Positions 33,109 through 41,629 of a DNA stretch of 64,000 bases are shown piece by piece. This DNA comes from Herbiconiux sp. A18JL235. GTDB lineage: Bacteria > Actinomycetota > Actinomycetes > Actinomycetales > Microbacteriaceae. Position 1 is the stretch's first letter, and each line of letters opens with the position of its first letter. The stretch is from positions 2,666,001 to 2,730,000 of the forward strand of contig NZ_CP162511.1 of NCBI RefSeq assembly GCF_040939305.1, given 5' to 3'. The notes under the pieces were generated by a model. The model made no database searches. It was given only the letters and a program-made list of their open reading frames with translations, and was not told the origin of the DNA. A program made the translations under genes and the position numbers.

Positions 33109-35235
33109 ATGGTCACCGCCACGAACGCCACGAACGTAGAAGCCACCGCCGTCAACACCATCGCCTGGCTCGGTGCACCTGGAACCACCATCGTGGTGCC
33201 GGTCTACCAGCGCCAGTACCGCTGGGACATCGGCGGATGCGAGCAGCTGCTCGGCGACATCCGTGCAGTCTCCGACACCCACGACGCCCACACCCACTTC
33301 ATCGGTTCGATCCTCTCGACAGCCGCCGACGCCGACTCCTCCGACGACTCCGAGCTGGTACTCATCGACGGCCAGCAGCGCATCACTACCCTGATGCTGC
33401 TCGTCTCGGCCCTCCACCACAGCATCAAGGACGACGACCCCGAGCTCGCCGCCGAGCTCGAACGCGTGCTGGTGCGCGAGAACGACCCGAACCGCACGAA
33501 GCTGCGGCCCCACCGCGCCTGGGCCGAGGTGTTCGAGAGCGTCGTGCTCGACCGGCGCAGCGACGAGGAGGCGTTCCGCGAGTCGCGCTTCGACGACAAC
33601 TACGCGTTCTTCCGCAGTCAGGTGCGCCCCGACGAGGTTCCCCGCATCTGGCGCGGCCTGCAGAAGCTCGAGCACGTCGCCATCACGCTCGGCGCCGACG
33701 CCAACGCGCAGCAGATCTTCGAGAGCCTCAACTCCACGGGAGAGCCGCTGCGCGACCACGAGCTCATCCACAACTACGTGCTGATGGGGCTCTCGCACGC
33801 CGAGCAGAGCGAGATCGAGGAGCGGTTCTGGCTCCCCATCGAGCAGAACACCGGCGAGTCGATCGCGAGCTTCTGGCGCCACTACCTCGTCATGATCACG
33901 GGTCGCGAGGTCGTGGTCGCGGGCGAACGCGGCGTCTACGACGCCTTCCGCCAGGAGTTCCCGCGCCTCGACATCGACACCCTGCGCGCCCGGGCCGCCG
34001 AGTGGCGCGAGTATTCCGAGGCCTACCGCGCCCTGCTCGACCCCTCGGTCGAACCCGACGCCGAGGTGGCCGAGCAGCTCGGCTTCCTCGCCGTGTTCGG
34101 TCGCGCCATGTACCCCCTCGTCATGCGCGCCTACCGCGAGTACTCGCGCGGCGAGCTGCCGAAGGCGGCGTTCGTCGAGCTCGTCGAGCAGGTGCAGTCG
34201 CTGCTCCTGCGCCGCACCGTCGCCGGTCTCAAGAACGACCGGCTGGTGGCCCGTCTCTGCCGCGCCCGCGCCGAGAGCCCCGAAGCCCTGGTGCACGCCA
34301 TCGCCCGCATCATGCCCTCCGACGACCGCGTGCGCGTCGCCCTCAAGTTCAGCGAGCTCCCTCACCAGCACTACGTGCTCACCCGACTCGCCGCAGCGGC
34401 GGGCGCCCGAGCGGATGCGTCTTCCGCCGCTCACCAGACGACACCGGATGCTGCGGTGACGGATGCGCACCGCCCCGCCCCCGCATCCGCTCGCCTCCGC
34501 CTCCGCCCGCTGGGTCCGCTCGATGTCGAGCACATCGTGCCGGTGTCGCCCGGCGACTCGTGGAGCGGCGACGGTGTGCGCGAGTGGGCCGACTACAGCG
34601 ACGACGAGCAGAACAGCCATCGCGCCCTCGCGCAGACGCTCGGCAACCTCGCCCTGGTGGAACGGCCGCTCGCCGATCGTGCCTTCGACCGCTCGTACCC
34701 TGAGAAGCGGGCGCTCTACGGCGAGAGCGCGGTGCCCACCACCACCGAGCTCGCCGAGATCCCGGCCTGGAACACCGCGGCGATCGCCGCTCGCACGGCG
34801 CGGCTCACCGAGCTGTTCGTGACGGTGTGGGCACGCCCGGCCGTCGTGGTGATCGACGACGACGACCTCACCCCGGTGCTCGACGCCATCAAGCGCCGCG
34901 GCTGGCCGCGCGGGTGGGAGCGGGAGTGGGACTACGTCGAGTACCGCGGCGAGCACTGGGAGGTCTACGACGTCAAGTACCTCTTCAACCGGGTGTTCAA
35001 GCGCCTCTGGGCCGACTCGCGGCAGAGTGTCGTCGACTTCAGCGCCCGTCGCGGTGGCCCGGTGTACGACGCCCAGGCCTGGAACGGGCACTGGGACAGG
35101 CTCGACGACGACACCTTCCTCTACATGGGCTGGGACTCGAAGTACATGCTCACTGCCGTGCAAGGCGTACTCGACGAGGCGGGCTTCGCCTCGGAGGTCT
35201 TCGTGAAGTACTCCTACTTCGGCGCCGTGATGTAG
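33109..35235 (+). CDS. GmrSD-type (DUF262 + DUF1524) modification-dependent restriction enzyme
   Basis: The protein has 708 residues. The N-terminal DUF262 domain has VPVYQRQYRW (31-39) and LIDGQQRITTL (85-95), the ParB/Srx-like nucleotide-binding motifs of GmrS. Around residue 472 DVEHIVPVSPGDSW, followed by LGNLALVERPLADRAF, is the HNH-type DUF1524 nuclease of GmrD. Both halves are fused, as in single-chain GmrSD enzymes that cut modified phage DNA. The last 120 residues form an extra domain I do not recognise (VYDVKYLFNRVFKRLW, YMGWDSKYMLT). TAGACT at 33095-33100 with no SD indicates a leaderless transcript. Defence is inferred from the family. Confidence 0.85.
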   Translation: MVTATNATNVEATAVNTIAWLGAPGTTIVVPVYQRQYRWDIGGCEQLLGDIRAVSDTHDAHTHFIGSILSTAADADSSDDSELVLIDGQQRITTLMLLVSALHHSIKDDDPELAAELERVLVRENDPNRTKLRPHRAWAEVFESVVLDRRSDEEAFRESRFDDNYAFFRSQVRPDEVPRIWRGLQKLEHVAITLGADANAQQIFESLNSTGEPLRDHELIHNYVLMGLSHAEQSEIEERFWLPIEQNTGESIASFWRHYLVMITGREVVVAGERGVYDAFRQEFPRLDIDTLRARAAEWREYSEAYRALLDPSVEPDAEVAEQLGFLAVFGRAMYPLVMRAYREYSRGELPKAAFVELVEQVQSLLLRRTVAGLKNDRLVARLCRARAESPEALVHAIARIMPSDDRVRVALKFSELPHQHYVLTRLAAAAGARADASSAAHQTTPDAAVTDAHRPAPASARLRLRPLGPLDVEHIVPVSPGDSWSGDGVREWADYSDDEQNSHRALAQTLGNLALVERPLADRAFDRSYPEKRALYGESAVPTTTELAEIPAWNTAAIAARTARLTELFVTVWARPAVVVIDDDDLTPVLDAIKRRGWPRGWEREWDYVEYRGEHWEVYDVKYLFNRVFKRLWADSRQSVVDFSARRGGPVYDAQAWNGHWDRLDDDTFLYMGWDSKYMLTAVQGVLDEAGFASEVFVKYSYFGAVM

Positions 35236-35247
35236 CTCGCGCACCAC

Positions 35248-35303
35248 CGACCCGTCGCAATCCGCCCCTTGCGCTGCGCTGAAGGGCGGTTCGTGACGGG
35301 TCG
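35248..35303. repeat. Palindrome family A, copy 2 (imperfect)
   Basis: The left arm starts CGACCCGTC and reads on to CCGCCCCTT; the right arm AAGGGCGG...GACGGGTCG is its inverted partner, with mismatches in the middle. It shares the CGACCCGTC...CCGCCCC arrangement of the perfect copy at 216-273. It follows the restriction gene by 12 bp and may terminate it. Confidence 0.75.
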
Positions 35304-35352
35304 ATCGCCAGACGGCGGCTCGTGGCGGCGACCCGGCGCGTAGGCTCGAGGC

Positions 35353-36066
35353 ATGGCGACTGTTGTCCTCGTGCGGCACGGCCGCTCCACCGCGAACACC
35401 TCGGGCATCCTGGCCGGGCGGCTGCCGGGGGTCGAGCTCGACGAGCTCGGCCGCGAGCAGGTGGCGCGCGCCGGCGAGCGCCTCGCCGCGGTTCCGCTCG
35501 TCGCGGTCGTGACGAGTCCGCTCGAGCGCTGCCGCAGCACCGCAGCCGCGGTCGCCGCCGCCCAGCTGACGCAGCCGGCACCCGCGGAGACGCTCGACGA
35601 CGACCTCACCGAGTGCGGCTACGGCGACTGGCAGGGGCGCCCGCTCGCCGAGCTGGCGAGGGAGCCGCTGTGGAAGGTCGTGCAGCGGCATCCCTCGTCG
35701 GCGGTGTTCCCCGGCGGCGAGTCGATGGCCGGCATGCAGTCGCGAGCGGTGTCGGCGATCCGCCGCCTCGACCGGGCCGTCGAGGCCGAGCACGGCGCGG
35801 GCGCGGTCTGGCTCGCGGTGAGCCATGGCGACGTCATCAAGTCGGTGCTGGCGGATGCGCTGGGTATGCATCTCGACCTGTTCCAGCGCATCCGGGTCGA
35901 CCCCGCCTCGGTGTCGATCGTGCGCTACGGCGCCGACCGCCCGGAGGTGCTCGCCACCAACACCGTCGCCGGCGAGCTGAGCTGGCTCGCCGCCGAGAAG
36001 GCGGCATCGACGGCGACGGTCGGCGGGGGTGCCGGACCTCGGGCGGCCGAGGCCGACCCCTCCTAG
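35353..36066 (+). CDS. Histidine phosphatase family protein (MSMEG_4193 type)
   Basis: This 237-residue phosphoglycerate-mutase-like phosphatase has the catalytic VLVRHGRSTAN (RHG) near residue 8, VVTSPLERCRSTA, the acid LTECGYGDWQGR, and the second catalytic His in AVSHGDVIKSVLAD. It heads the conserved actinobacterial set phosphatase-DUF3090-SCO1664, often next to mshC of mycothiol synthesis; mshC is not in this window. TAGGCT at 35341-35346 lies six bases before the ATG and there is no SD, so the mRNA is probably leaderless. Substrate unknown. Confidence 0.87.
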   Translation: MATVVLVRHGRSTANTSGILAGRLPGVELDELGREQVARAGERLAAVPLVAVVTSPLERCRSTAAAVAAAQLTQPAPAETLDDDLTECGYGDWQGRPLAELAREPLWKVVQRHPSSAVFPGGESMAGMQSRAVSAIRRLDRAVEAEHGAGAVWLAVSHGDVIKSVLADALGMHLDLFQRIRVDPASVSIVRYGADRPEVLATNTVAGELSWLAAEKAASTATVGGGAGPRAAEADPS

Positions 36067-36076
36067 GATTGAGCAC

Positions 36077-36643
36077 ATGGCCACCATCACCCACGAGTTC
36101 GCCTGGCCCGACCGAGTCGTGATCGGAACGATCGGCAGGCCCGGCTCGCGCTCGTTCTACCTGCAGGTGCGCGACGGCCGGCGGCTGGTGAGCGTGGGGC
36201 TCGAGAAGCAGCAGTCGGCGGTGCTGGCCGAGAAGATCGAAGACGTGCTCGCCGAACTGGCGAAGGTGGAGCAGAACCGCTTCAGCGTTCCCGAGTCGAC
36301 CCCGCTCGAGCTCATCGACAACGAGCCTCTCGACCAGCCCGTCGACGAGCAGTTCCGGGCCGGGGCGATGACCCTGGGATGGGACCCGACGACCGCGCAG
36401 ATCGTCATCGAGGCCTTCCCGCTCTCCGAGATCGACGCGGATGCGCTCGAGTCGGGCCTGGAGGAGGGTGTCGAGTTCGAGCCGGAGGAGGTGCTGCGGG
36501 TGAGCATCCCGGTGGGAACGGCGCGGGCCTTCGCCGATCGCACACGTGAGATCGTCGGCGCCGGCCGGCCGCTGTGTCCGCTCTGCGGAGAACCCCTCGA
36601 CGCCGACGACCACGTGTGCGGGCGGCTCGGCGACGGCCTGTGA
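36077..36643 (+). CDS. DUF3090 family protein
   Basis: This 188-residue protein carries the conserved actinobacterial pattern GRPGSRSFYLQVRDG, VSVGLEKQQSAVLAEKIEDVL, LGWDPTTAQIVIEAFP and a C-terminal CPLCGEPLDADDHVC, a likely zinc ribbon with four cysteines. Its biochemical role is unknown. Start ATG 36077 has TAGGAT at 36064-36069 and no SD (leaderless). It lies 10 bp after the phosphatase and 4 bp before SCO1664, so the three are likely to act together. Confidence 0.9.
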   Translation: MATITHEFAWPDRVVIGTIGRPGSRSFYLQVRDGRRLVSVGLEKQQSAVLAEKIEDVLAELAKVEQNRFSVPESTPLELIDNEPLDQPVDEQFRAGAMTLGWDPTTAQIVIEAFPLSEIDADALESGLEEGVEFEPEEVLRVSIPVGTARAFADRTREIVGAGRPLCPLCGEPLDADDHVCGRLGDGL

Positions 36644-36647
36644 CCCG

Positions 36648-37478
36648 ATGGTGAAGCCGGAGGGCCCGACGGGTTCCGTGCCCCACGGCCCTGCGGGTTC
36701 CGCGCCCGAGGGCCCGACCGGTCCCGTACCCGAGGGCGAGCTCGTGCTCGTCGCCCGCATAGAGTCGGCCTCGAACGCCGTCTTCAGGGGCGCGATCGGC
36801 GACACCGAGGTGGTCTACAAACCCGAGGCGGGCGAGCGACCGCTCTGGGACTTCCCCGACGGCACCCTCGCCCAGCGCGAGGTGGCCGCCTACCTCGTCT
36901 CCGAGGTCTTCGGCGGCGACATCGTGCCGATGACGTGGCTCCGCGACGGCCCGGCGGGCCCCGGCATGGTGCAGCTCTGGTGCGACGTCGACCCCGACCA
37001 GTCGGGGGTCGACGTCGTGCCGCTCGACGAGGTTCCCCCGAACGGCTGGCGGCACGTCTTCGACGGGGTCGACGAACGCGACCGGGAGGTCTCGCTCATC
37101 CACGAAGACGGCGAGGCGCTGCGCCGCATGGCGCTGTTCGACGTCGTCGCCAACAATGCCGACCGCAAGGCCGGCCACATCCTGCCTGTCGCGGGCGGGC
37201 ACCGGCACGGCATCGACCACGGCCTCACCTTCCACGCCGAGCACAAGCTGCGCACCGTGCTCTGGGGCTTCATCGACGAGCCCCTCGCGCCGACCGAGCT
37301 CGCCGCGGTGAAGAGGGTTCAGGATGCGCTGGGCGGCGAGCTGGGCACCGCCCTGTCACCGCTGCTCACCGAGTTCGAGATCGTGGCGCTCGACGAGCGC
37401 TGCGGCCTTCTGCTGGCGTCGGGCCGCTTCCCGGCACCCGCGGGAAGCATGCCCGCGGTGCCCTGGCCGATCTTCTGA
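36648..37478 (+). CDS. SCO1664 family protein
   Basis: This 276-residue protein has the family core SNAVFRGAIGDTEVVYKPEAGERPLWDF, AQREVAAYLVSEVFGG, LFDVVANNADRKAGHIL and GIDHGLTFHAEHKLRTVLWGF. The Lys, the ADRK and the IDHG segments resemble the phosphatidylinositol-kinase/HipA-like kinase fold, though no activity is proven. The first 30 residues are a Gly/Pro repeat (EGPTGS, GPAGS, EGPTGP) not found in the core family. It is the third gene of the actinobacterial trio, 4 bp after DUF3090. Confidence 0.87.
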   Translation: MVKPEGPTGSVPHGPAGSAPEGPTGPVPEGELVLVARIESASNAVFRGAIGDTEVVYKPEAGERPLWDFPDGTLAQREVAAYLVSEVFGGDIVPMTWLRDGPAGPGMVQLWCDVDPDQSGVDVVPLDEVPPNGWRHVFDGVDERDREVSLIHEDGEALRRMALFDVVANNADRKAGHILPVAGGHRHGIDHGLTFHAEHKLRTVLWGFIDEPLAPTELAAVKRVQDALGGELGTALSPLLTEFEIVALDERCGLLLASGRFPAPAGSMPAVPWPIF

Positions 37479-37552
37479 CCGACGCCTCAGCGCCTCGGGA
37501 CCGGTCGCGTCCCGGTCGCTCTTGACGCGCATCCGTCCACCTGGTGGAATTC

Positions 37553-37568
37553 ACGTGACATGTCACGT
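37553..37568. promoter_or_regulatory. Perfect 16-bp palindrome ACGTGACATGTCACGT upstream of the SnoaL gene
   Basis: The palindrome spans an in-frame ATG (37560) that would otherwise extend the SnoaL gene, arguing that translation begins at GTG 37587 and that this is an operator. The MarR protein encoded just downstream on the opposite strand is the nearest candidate ligand. Confidence 0.65.
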
Positions 37569-37586
37569 AACGAGGAAGCGCTACCG

Positions 37587-37943
37587 GTGACCGCATCGAT
37601 CGAACAGCTCATGCACGCGAACCTGCTCGAGGTCTTCGCCGAGAAGGACTTCGACCGCCGCGCCGAGGCCATCGCCCGCACCTACACCGAGGGCGTCGTG
37701 TTCACCGACCCCGACGAGGTCGTCGTGGGCCGCGACGCCCTCAACGCGAAGGCGCAGGCTCTCGCCGACCAGTCGCCCGATTTCGAGTTCTCCCCGGCGG
37801 GCCCGGTGTACGTCAATCACGACCTCGGCTACCTCGCCTGGAACCTTGGTCCCGCCGGCCAGCCCCCGGTCGTGAAGGGCATCGACATCTGCTTCGCCGA
37901 GAACGGGCTGATCGCGAAGATCTACACTCTGCTCACCGAGTAG
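37587..37943 (+). CDS. SnoaL-like / NTF2-fold protein
   Basis: This 118-residue alpha+beta barrel protein has IEQLMHANLLEVFAEKDFDRRAEAIARTY at the start, VVFTDPDEVVVGRDALNAKA and DICFAENGLIAKIYTLL at the end, matching SnoaL-like polyketide-cyclase/isomerase relatives that bind small hydrophobic ligands. Catalytic role unknown. GTG 37587 is chosen because CGAGGAAG lies 8 nt upstream and the alternative ATG lies inside a perfect palindrome. It converges with a MarR gene 10 bp away. Confidence 0.8.
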   Translation: MTASIEQLMHANLLEVFAEKDFDRRAEAIARTYTEGVVFTDPDEVVVGRDALNAKAQALADQSPDFEFSPAGPVYVNHDLGYLAWNLGPAGQPPVVKGIDICFAENGLIAKIYTLLTE

Positions 37944-37953
37944 CGACGACCGG

Positions 37954-38472
37954 TCACGGGTGGTCGACGGGCCGCGGGAGCGTTCCGTGCTCGAGCAGTC
38001 GCTCGTAGACGCGCTCGAGGGATCCCGCGAACCCGGCGAGCTCGTCGGCGTCGAGAGCGCTGAGGAAAGCCCGGCGCACGAAGTCGACGTGCGCCGGAGC
38101 GGCGGCGGCGAGCGTCGCCCGCCCGTCGGTCGTCAGCATCACGGTGCTCGCGCGCCGGTCGGTCTCGCTCACCCCGAGCTCGACGAGCCCGCGCGCCGCC
38201 ATGCGCTTCACGTGATGGCTCAGCCGGCTGCGTTCCCCGCCGATGCGGGTCGCGAGATCGGTGACGGTGAGAGTGCCGCGCTCGTCGCTGACGAGCGCCA
38301 CCAGCACGTCGTAGTCGGCGAGCGAGATGCCGCTGTCGTCGCGCAGCTGCCGGTTCATCTCGTAGCGGATGCGCAGATGCACCTTCATGTACGCGTACCA
38401 GGCCCGCGTCTCGTCGTCGTCGAGGCGCGCGAACGGCGACTCGGCGGCGATCTCGTACCCGTCGTCGCTCAT
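37954..38472 (-). CDS. MarR-family transcriptional regulator
   Basis: This 172-residue winged-helix protein has SLADYDVLVALVSDERGTLTVTDLATRIGGERSRLSHHVKRMAARGLVEL with the HTH inside, DRRASTVMLTTDGRATL as the wing, and flanking dimerisation helices. MarR proteins usually respond to small phenolic or oxidant ligands. The gene begins 3 bp after the GH18 stop codon, so it is probably transcribed from the GH18 promoter as well. The 16-bp palindrome before the convergent SnoaL gene is a plausible target. Confidence 0.9.
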   Translation of the reverse strand: MSDDGYEIAAESPFARLDDDETRAWYAYMKVHLRIRYEMNRQLRDDSGISLADYDVLVALVSDERGTLTVTDLATRIGGERSRLSHHVKRMAARGLVELGVSETDRRASTVMLTTDGRATLAAAAPAHVDFVRRAFLSALDADELAGFAGSLERVYERLLEHGTLPRPVDHP

Positions 38473-38475
38473 CGG

Positions 38476-39726
38476 CTACACCCGACGGCGGGAACGGATG
38501 CGCTGGGTGCGCAGCACGAGCACGCCGCCGATCGTGAGCATCGCCGCGATGCCGCCGAGCGCCCCGAGCTCACCGAGGCCCTGGCCGCTCGCCGCCGACC
38601 CCGTGTCGGCGAGCGCCGCGCCGGTCGATGACGGGGTGGGCGTGGGCGCCGGCGACGGCGTCGGGCTCGGAGTCGGCGTGGGGGTCGGCGTCGGCAGCGG
38701 CGCGTCGATCGCCGCGCGCATCACTCCCGCCCAGCGCCAGGGCGCCTCGGGGCCCCCGGGGAGGGAGTTGAAGTACTCCCATCCCGCGACGCCACCGAAG
38801 TCAGGCGTCGTCTCGCGGATCTGCAGGATCGAGGCGGTGAGTTCGTCGAGCGGGATCCATCCGTCGCCGCAGTTCTCGGGGTTCGTGAGCACTGCCATCA
38901 CCACCTTGCTCGGCGGGATGCCGCCGCTGCGCGCAGCCTGGTACGCGGTGATCTCGCCGTAGTCGGCAGCCGTCGGCTCACCCCAGCCGCAGTAGAACTG
39001 CGTGTTGAACCAGTCGATCGACGCGCCCGACGAAGCGTAGAGCTGGTCGTAGTCGAAGCCGGAGAGGTTGTCCTCCCCGACGAGCGCCGCGGTCACGGGT
39101 GAGAGCGTGATGAGGAAGTCGTCGCCGAAGTCCCGGGCGAGATCGGCGATCACGTGCTCCACGACGGCGACATCGGTCTCGGTCTCGACATCGAGGTCTA
39201 TGCCGTCGAGGGAATACGTCACGACGAAGTCGTGGAGCCGCTGGTACTGCGTGTCGTAGTCGGTGCTGAGGCTCTGCCAGGTGTCGTTCTGCGCGCCGCC
39301 GATCATGCCGACCACGGCGACCCCCGCATCCTGAACCTCGGCGAGCTCGCGCCACATCGTGTCGAAGCGCGGATCGTTCGGCAGCAGGTCGTTGAGCCTC
39401 AGCTCGTCGGGGTTCATGTGCACCGCGGCGAGGTTCACCACGTCGACGCCGGTGTTCTCGGTGACGAGCGGCAGCGGCGAGATGTAGGCGCCGGTCGAGC
39501 CGTCGACGAACTGCTTCTGGTAGTAGACGATCACCCGGCCGCTGTCGCGGACGGCGGTTTGCGCAGGCAGGGCGGCCGCCGGTGACGAAACGATCACCGG
39601 TGACGAGGCGGTCGCCGCCGATGCCGACCCGAGCATCCCGCCGATCCCCACCACCACCGCTGCGAGCGCGGCGACTGCAGCCCCACGGCCCCGGCTCCAC
39701 CGCACGTCGTCGTGGCTCATGGTCAT
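38476..39726 (-). CDS. GH18 family glycosidase (chitinase / endo-beta-N-acetylglucosaminidase) with LAxTG sorting signal
   Basis: The protein has 416 residues. A signal peptide (AAVAALAAVVVGIGGMLGSASA) is followed by a catalytic domain with RVIVYYQKQFVDG and LDGIDLDVET, the DxxDxDxE active site of family 18. WEYFNSLPGG lies near the end of the barrel. Then come a Thr-Pro repeat linker (TPTPTPTPSPTPSP) and LADTG, a hydrophobic helix and RIRSRRRV. The last three elements form a cell-wall sorting signal of the LAxTG type used by class E sortases. The enzyme is therefore predicted to be wall-anchored and to cut GlcNAc-containing polymers. GGAGGAG precedes ATG 39726. Confidence 0.87.
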   Translation of the reverse strand: MTMSHDDVRWSRGRGAAVAALAAVVVGIGGMLGSASAATASSPVIVSSPAAALPAQTAVRDSGRVIVYYQKQFVDGSTGAYISPLPLVTENTGVDVVNLAAVHMNPDELRLNDLLPNDPRFDTMWRELAEVQDAGVAVVGMIGGAQNDTWQSLSTDYDTQYQRLHDFVVTYSLDGIDLDVETETDVAVVEHVIADLARDFGDDFLITLSPVTAALVGEDNLSGFDYDQLYASSGASIDWFNTQFYCGWGEPTAADYGEITAYQAARSGGIPPSKVVMAVLTNPENCGDGWIPLDELTASILQIRETTPDFGGVAGWEYFNSLPGGPEAPWRWAGVMRAAIDAPLPTPTPTPTPSPTPSPAPTPTPSSTGAALADTGSAASGQGLGELGALGGIAAMLTIGGVLVLRTQRIRSRRRV

Positions 39727-39797
39727 CGTCTCCTCCTCGAGGCAGCGGTCGCCGAGGCGGCGAATCCGACTCCCCTCCCAGCATGGTGGCAGAGTGC

Positions 39798-39828
39798 GGT
39801 TCCTCTCCACACGCGTGTGGGGAGAACC
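39798..39828. promoter_or_regulatory. Palindromic element upstream of GH18 gene
   Basis: GGTTC...CCACACGCGTGTGG...GAACC forms a 31-bp inverted repeat with one bulge; the central 14 bp (39807-39820) are perfectly symmetrical. It lies 72 bp before the GH18 start on the minus strand and about 135 bp before jetA on the plus strand. A second small hairpin CAGTGCtcgcaGCACTG is at 39860-39876. It is a good operator candidate, regulator unknown. Confidence 0.5.
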
Positions 39829-39964
39829 ACTCACTCGATTGCGCTCCTGTGGTCGAGCACAGTGCTCGCAGCACTGGTTTTGCGCGCAGTTTGTGCGACC
39901 ACGTGAGTGACGAGAAGACGACGGGGCGGGTGCGCCGAGCGGATGCGGCTAGTCTTGCTGCGAT

Positions 39965-41629
39965 ATGTCGAGCACCCGGGCCGAGGCTGCCTACCAGAGA
40001 TCCGCAGCCGCCTTTAAGAACCCCACGCTCGACCTGCTGCACGGCCGGTTCGCCCCGTTCGTCGTCGCGGTGCTCTCCATCGTGTTCACCGCAGACCGCC
40101 CGGCGGTCGCCGTCGCCGACGCGCACGCCGAGGTCACGGAGGCGGTCGATGAGCTGCGGGCGGCGGGCTACGGCGACGACGACCGTCGCATCCCCTCGGG
40201 CACCGCGCGCGAGATCTGCCGCAGCTGGGTGCGCATGGGCTGGCTGGTGCCGCAGATCGAAGACGACGTGGAGGTGTACCGCCTCTCGGCGCATGCGGTC
40301 GGCGCACTCGAGATAGCCGGCCGAGCGGGCGTCGGGCGGGCCCGTGTCTCGCGCTCCCGGGTGCGCACCCTGCTCGAGGCCGTCGACCGGCTCGCTCGCG
40401 ATTCCGAGGCCGACCCCGAGCGCCGCATCGCGCTGCTCACCGCCGAACGCGACGCCCTCGAGGCCGAGATCGCCGCCCTGCGCGCCGGCCTGTCGAGCGA
40501 CGACGCGGCCACCCACGCAGACGCAGGTGCCGGCATGGCCAGCGGTGCTGACTCCGCCGACGCGAGCGCGGCAGGATCCCTATCCGGCGCCGACCCCGCC
40601 TCCCGCACCGCAGCCGACGGTTCCGCCACCTCCCCTGCCCCCCTCGCCCTCGACGACGAGCAGCTGCTCGAAGAGGCCGAGAACGTGCTCCACCTGGCGC
40701 GCGAGCTGCCCGCCGACTTCGCGCGGGTCGCCGAGTCGATCAAGGCGATGCAGCGCGACGTCGTCTCCGAGCTGCGCCGCGACGTGCGGCCGACGGGCGA
40801 GATCCTGCGCGAGTACCTCCAGCGCGGGCAGCACGTCATGCGCAGCACCCCCGAGGGCCGCGCCTTCGACGGAGCCCTCCGCCTCATCGGCGACCCCGAC
40901 CGCATCGACCAGCTCTCGGCCCAGCTGCACGACCTCCTCGCGCAGCCCTTCACCCGCCTGCTCACCCCCGAGCAGCGCGACGAGCTCGACGCCATCGCCC
41001 GCCGCGTCGAGCTGGGTGTGCAGGAGGTGCTCACCGCCCAGCGCCGCGCCTCCCACGTCATCACCGCGCAGGTGCGCACGCACGATCCCATCCGCGACCG
41101 CCAGGTCGACGACCTGCTCCGCGGGGTGATGGCGGGGCTCCACGACTGGATGCGCGCCAGCTCAGGAGCCACCCGTGTCGAGCCGGTGCACGGCTTCCCT
41201 GTCGCCGACCTCGGGCACCTGCGTCGCTCGCTGAGCGAGCTCCACCCGCCGCGCGTGCCCGAGCCGCTCAGCGCATCCGACGACGCCGACGTCGAGTTCG
41301 TCGACGCCGACACCCGCGCCTGGGGCGGACCGCACTACGCCGAGCTCGAGCGCTACGTCTCGACACTCGGCCCCTCCTTCGACCTCGCCCAGGCCTTCGA
41401 GTCGGGCTCCGACGACACCCGCCGCCCCGTCGACCTCGTCGGGCTGCTCGAGATCGCGCACCGGGGCGGCATGGCCGAGGGCGACGACGTCTCGATCGTC
41501 GAGGCCATCCGCCCCGACGGCACCACCCGCCGTTTCGCCTTCGGCGCGGTCACCGCCCACGCCACCAGGCGATCCGACACCCACGACGCAGACACTCCGG
41601 ATGCACGCACACAGGATGCACATGACTGA
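39965..41629 (+). CDS. jetA: JetA (DUF3375), kleisin-like subunit of a Wadjet/MksBEF-type SMC complex
   Basis: The protein has 554 residues. The N-terminal part ([100 protein letters not shown]) follows the DUF3375 pattern: winged helix, then a helical neck with coiled coil. An Ala/Asp/Ser-rich insertion lies at about 178-222. In Wadjet/MksF complexes this protein bridges the SMC heads. Overlaps jetB by 8 nt, and jetB overlaps jetC, giving the canonical jetA-jetB-jetC order. TAGTCT 9 nt before the ATG and no SD suggest a nearly leaderless mRNA. Confidence 0.85.
   Translation: MSSTRAEAAYQRSAAAFKNPTLDLLHGRFAPFVVAVLSIVFTADRPAVAVADAHAEVTEAVDELRAAGYGDDDRRIPSGTAREICRSWVRMGWLVPQIEDDVEVYRLSAHAVGALEIAGRAGVGRARVSRSRVRTLLEAVDRLARDSEADPERRIALLTAERDALEAEIAALRAGLSSDDAATHADAGAGMASGADSADASAAGSLSGADPASRTAADGSATSPAPLALDDEQLLEEAENVLHLARELPADFARVAESIKAMQRDVVSELRRDVRPTGEILREYLQRGQHVMRSTPEGRAFDGALRLIGDPDRIDQLSAQLHDLLAQPFTRLLTPEQRDELDAIARRVELGVQEVLTAQRRASHVITAQVRTHDPIRDRQVDDLLRGVMAGLHDWMRASSGATRVEPVHGFPVADLGHLRRSLSELHPPRVPEPLSASDDADVEFVDADTRAWGGPHYAELERYVSTLGPSFDLAQAFESGSDDTRRPVDLVGLLEIAHRGGMAEGDDVSIVEAIRPDGTTRRFAFGAVTAHATRRSDTHDADTPDARTQDAHD

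Noticed and set aside
36648..36740. Gly/Pro repeats at the start of the SCO1664 protein as evidence for a wrong start
   Set aside because: The ATG at 36648 lies 4 bp after the DUF3090 stop, fitting operon spacing; later in-frame starts are not obviously better, so the extension is kept.
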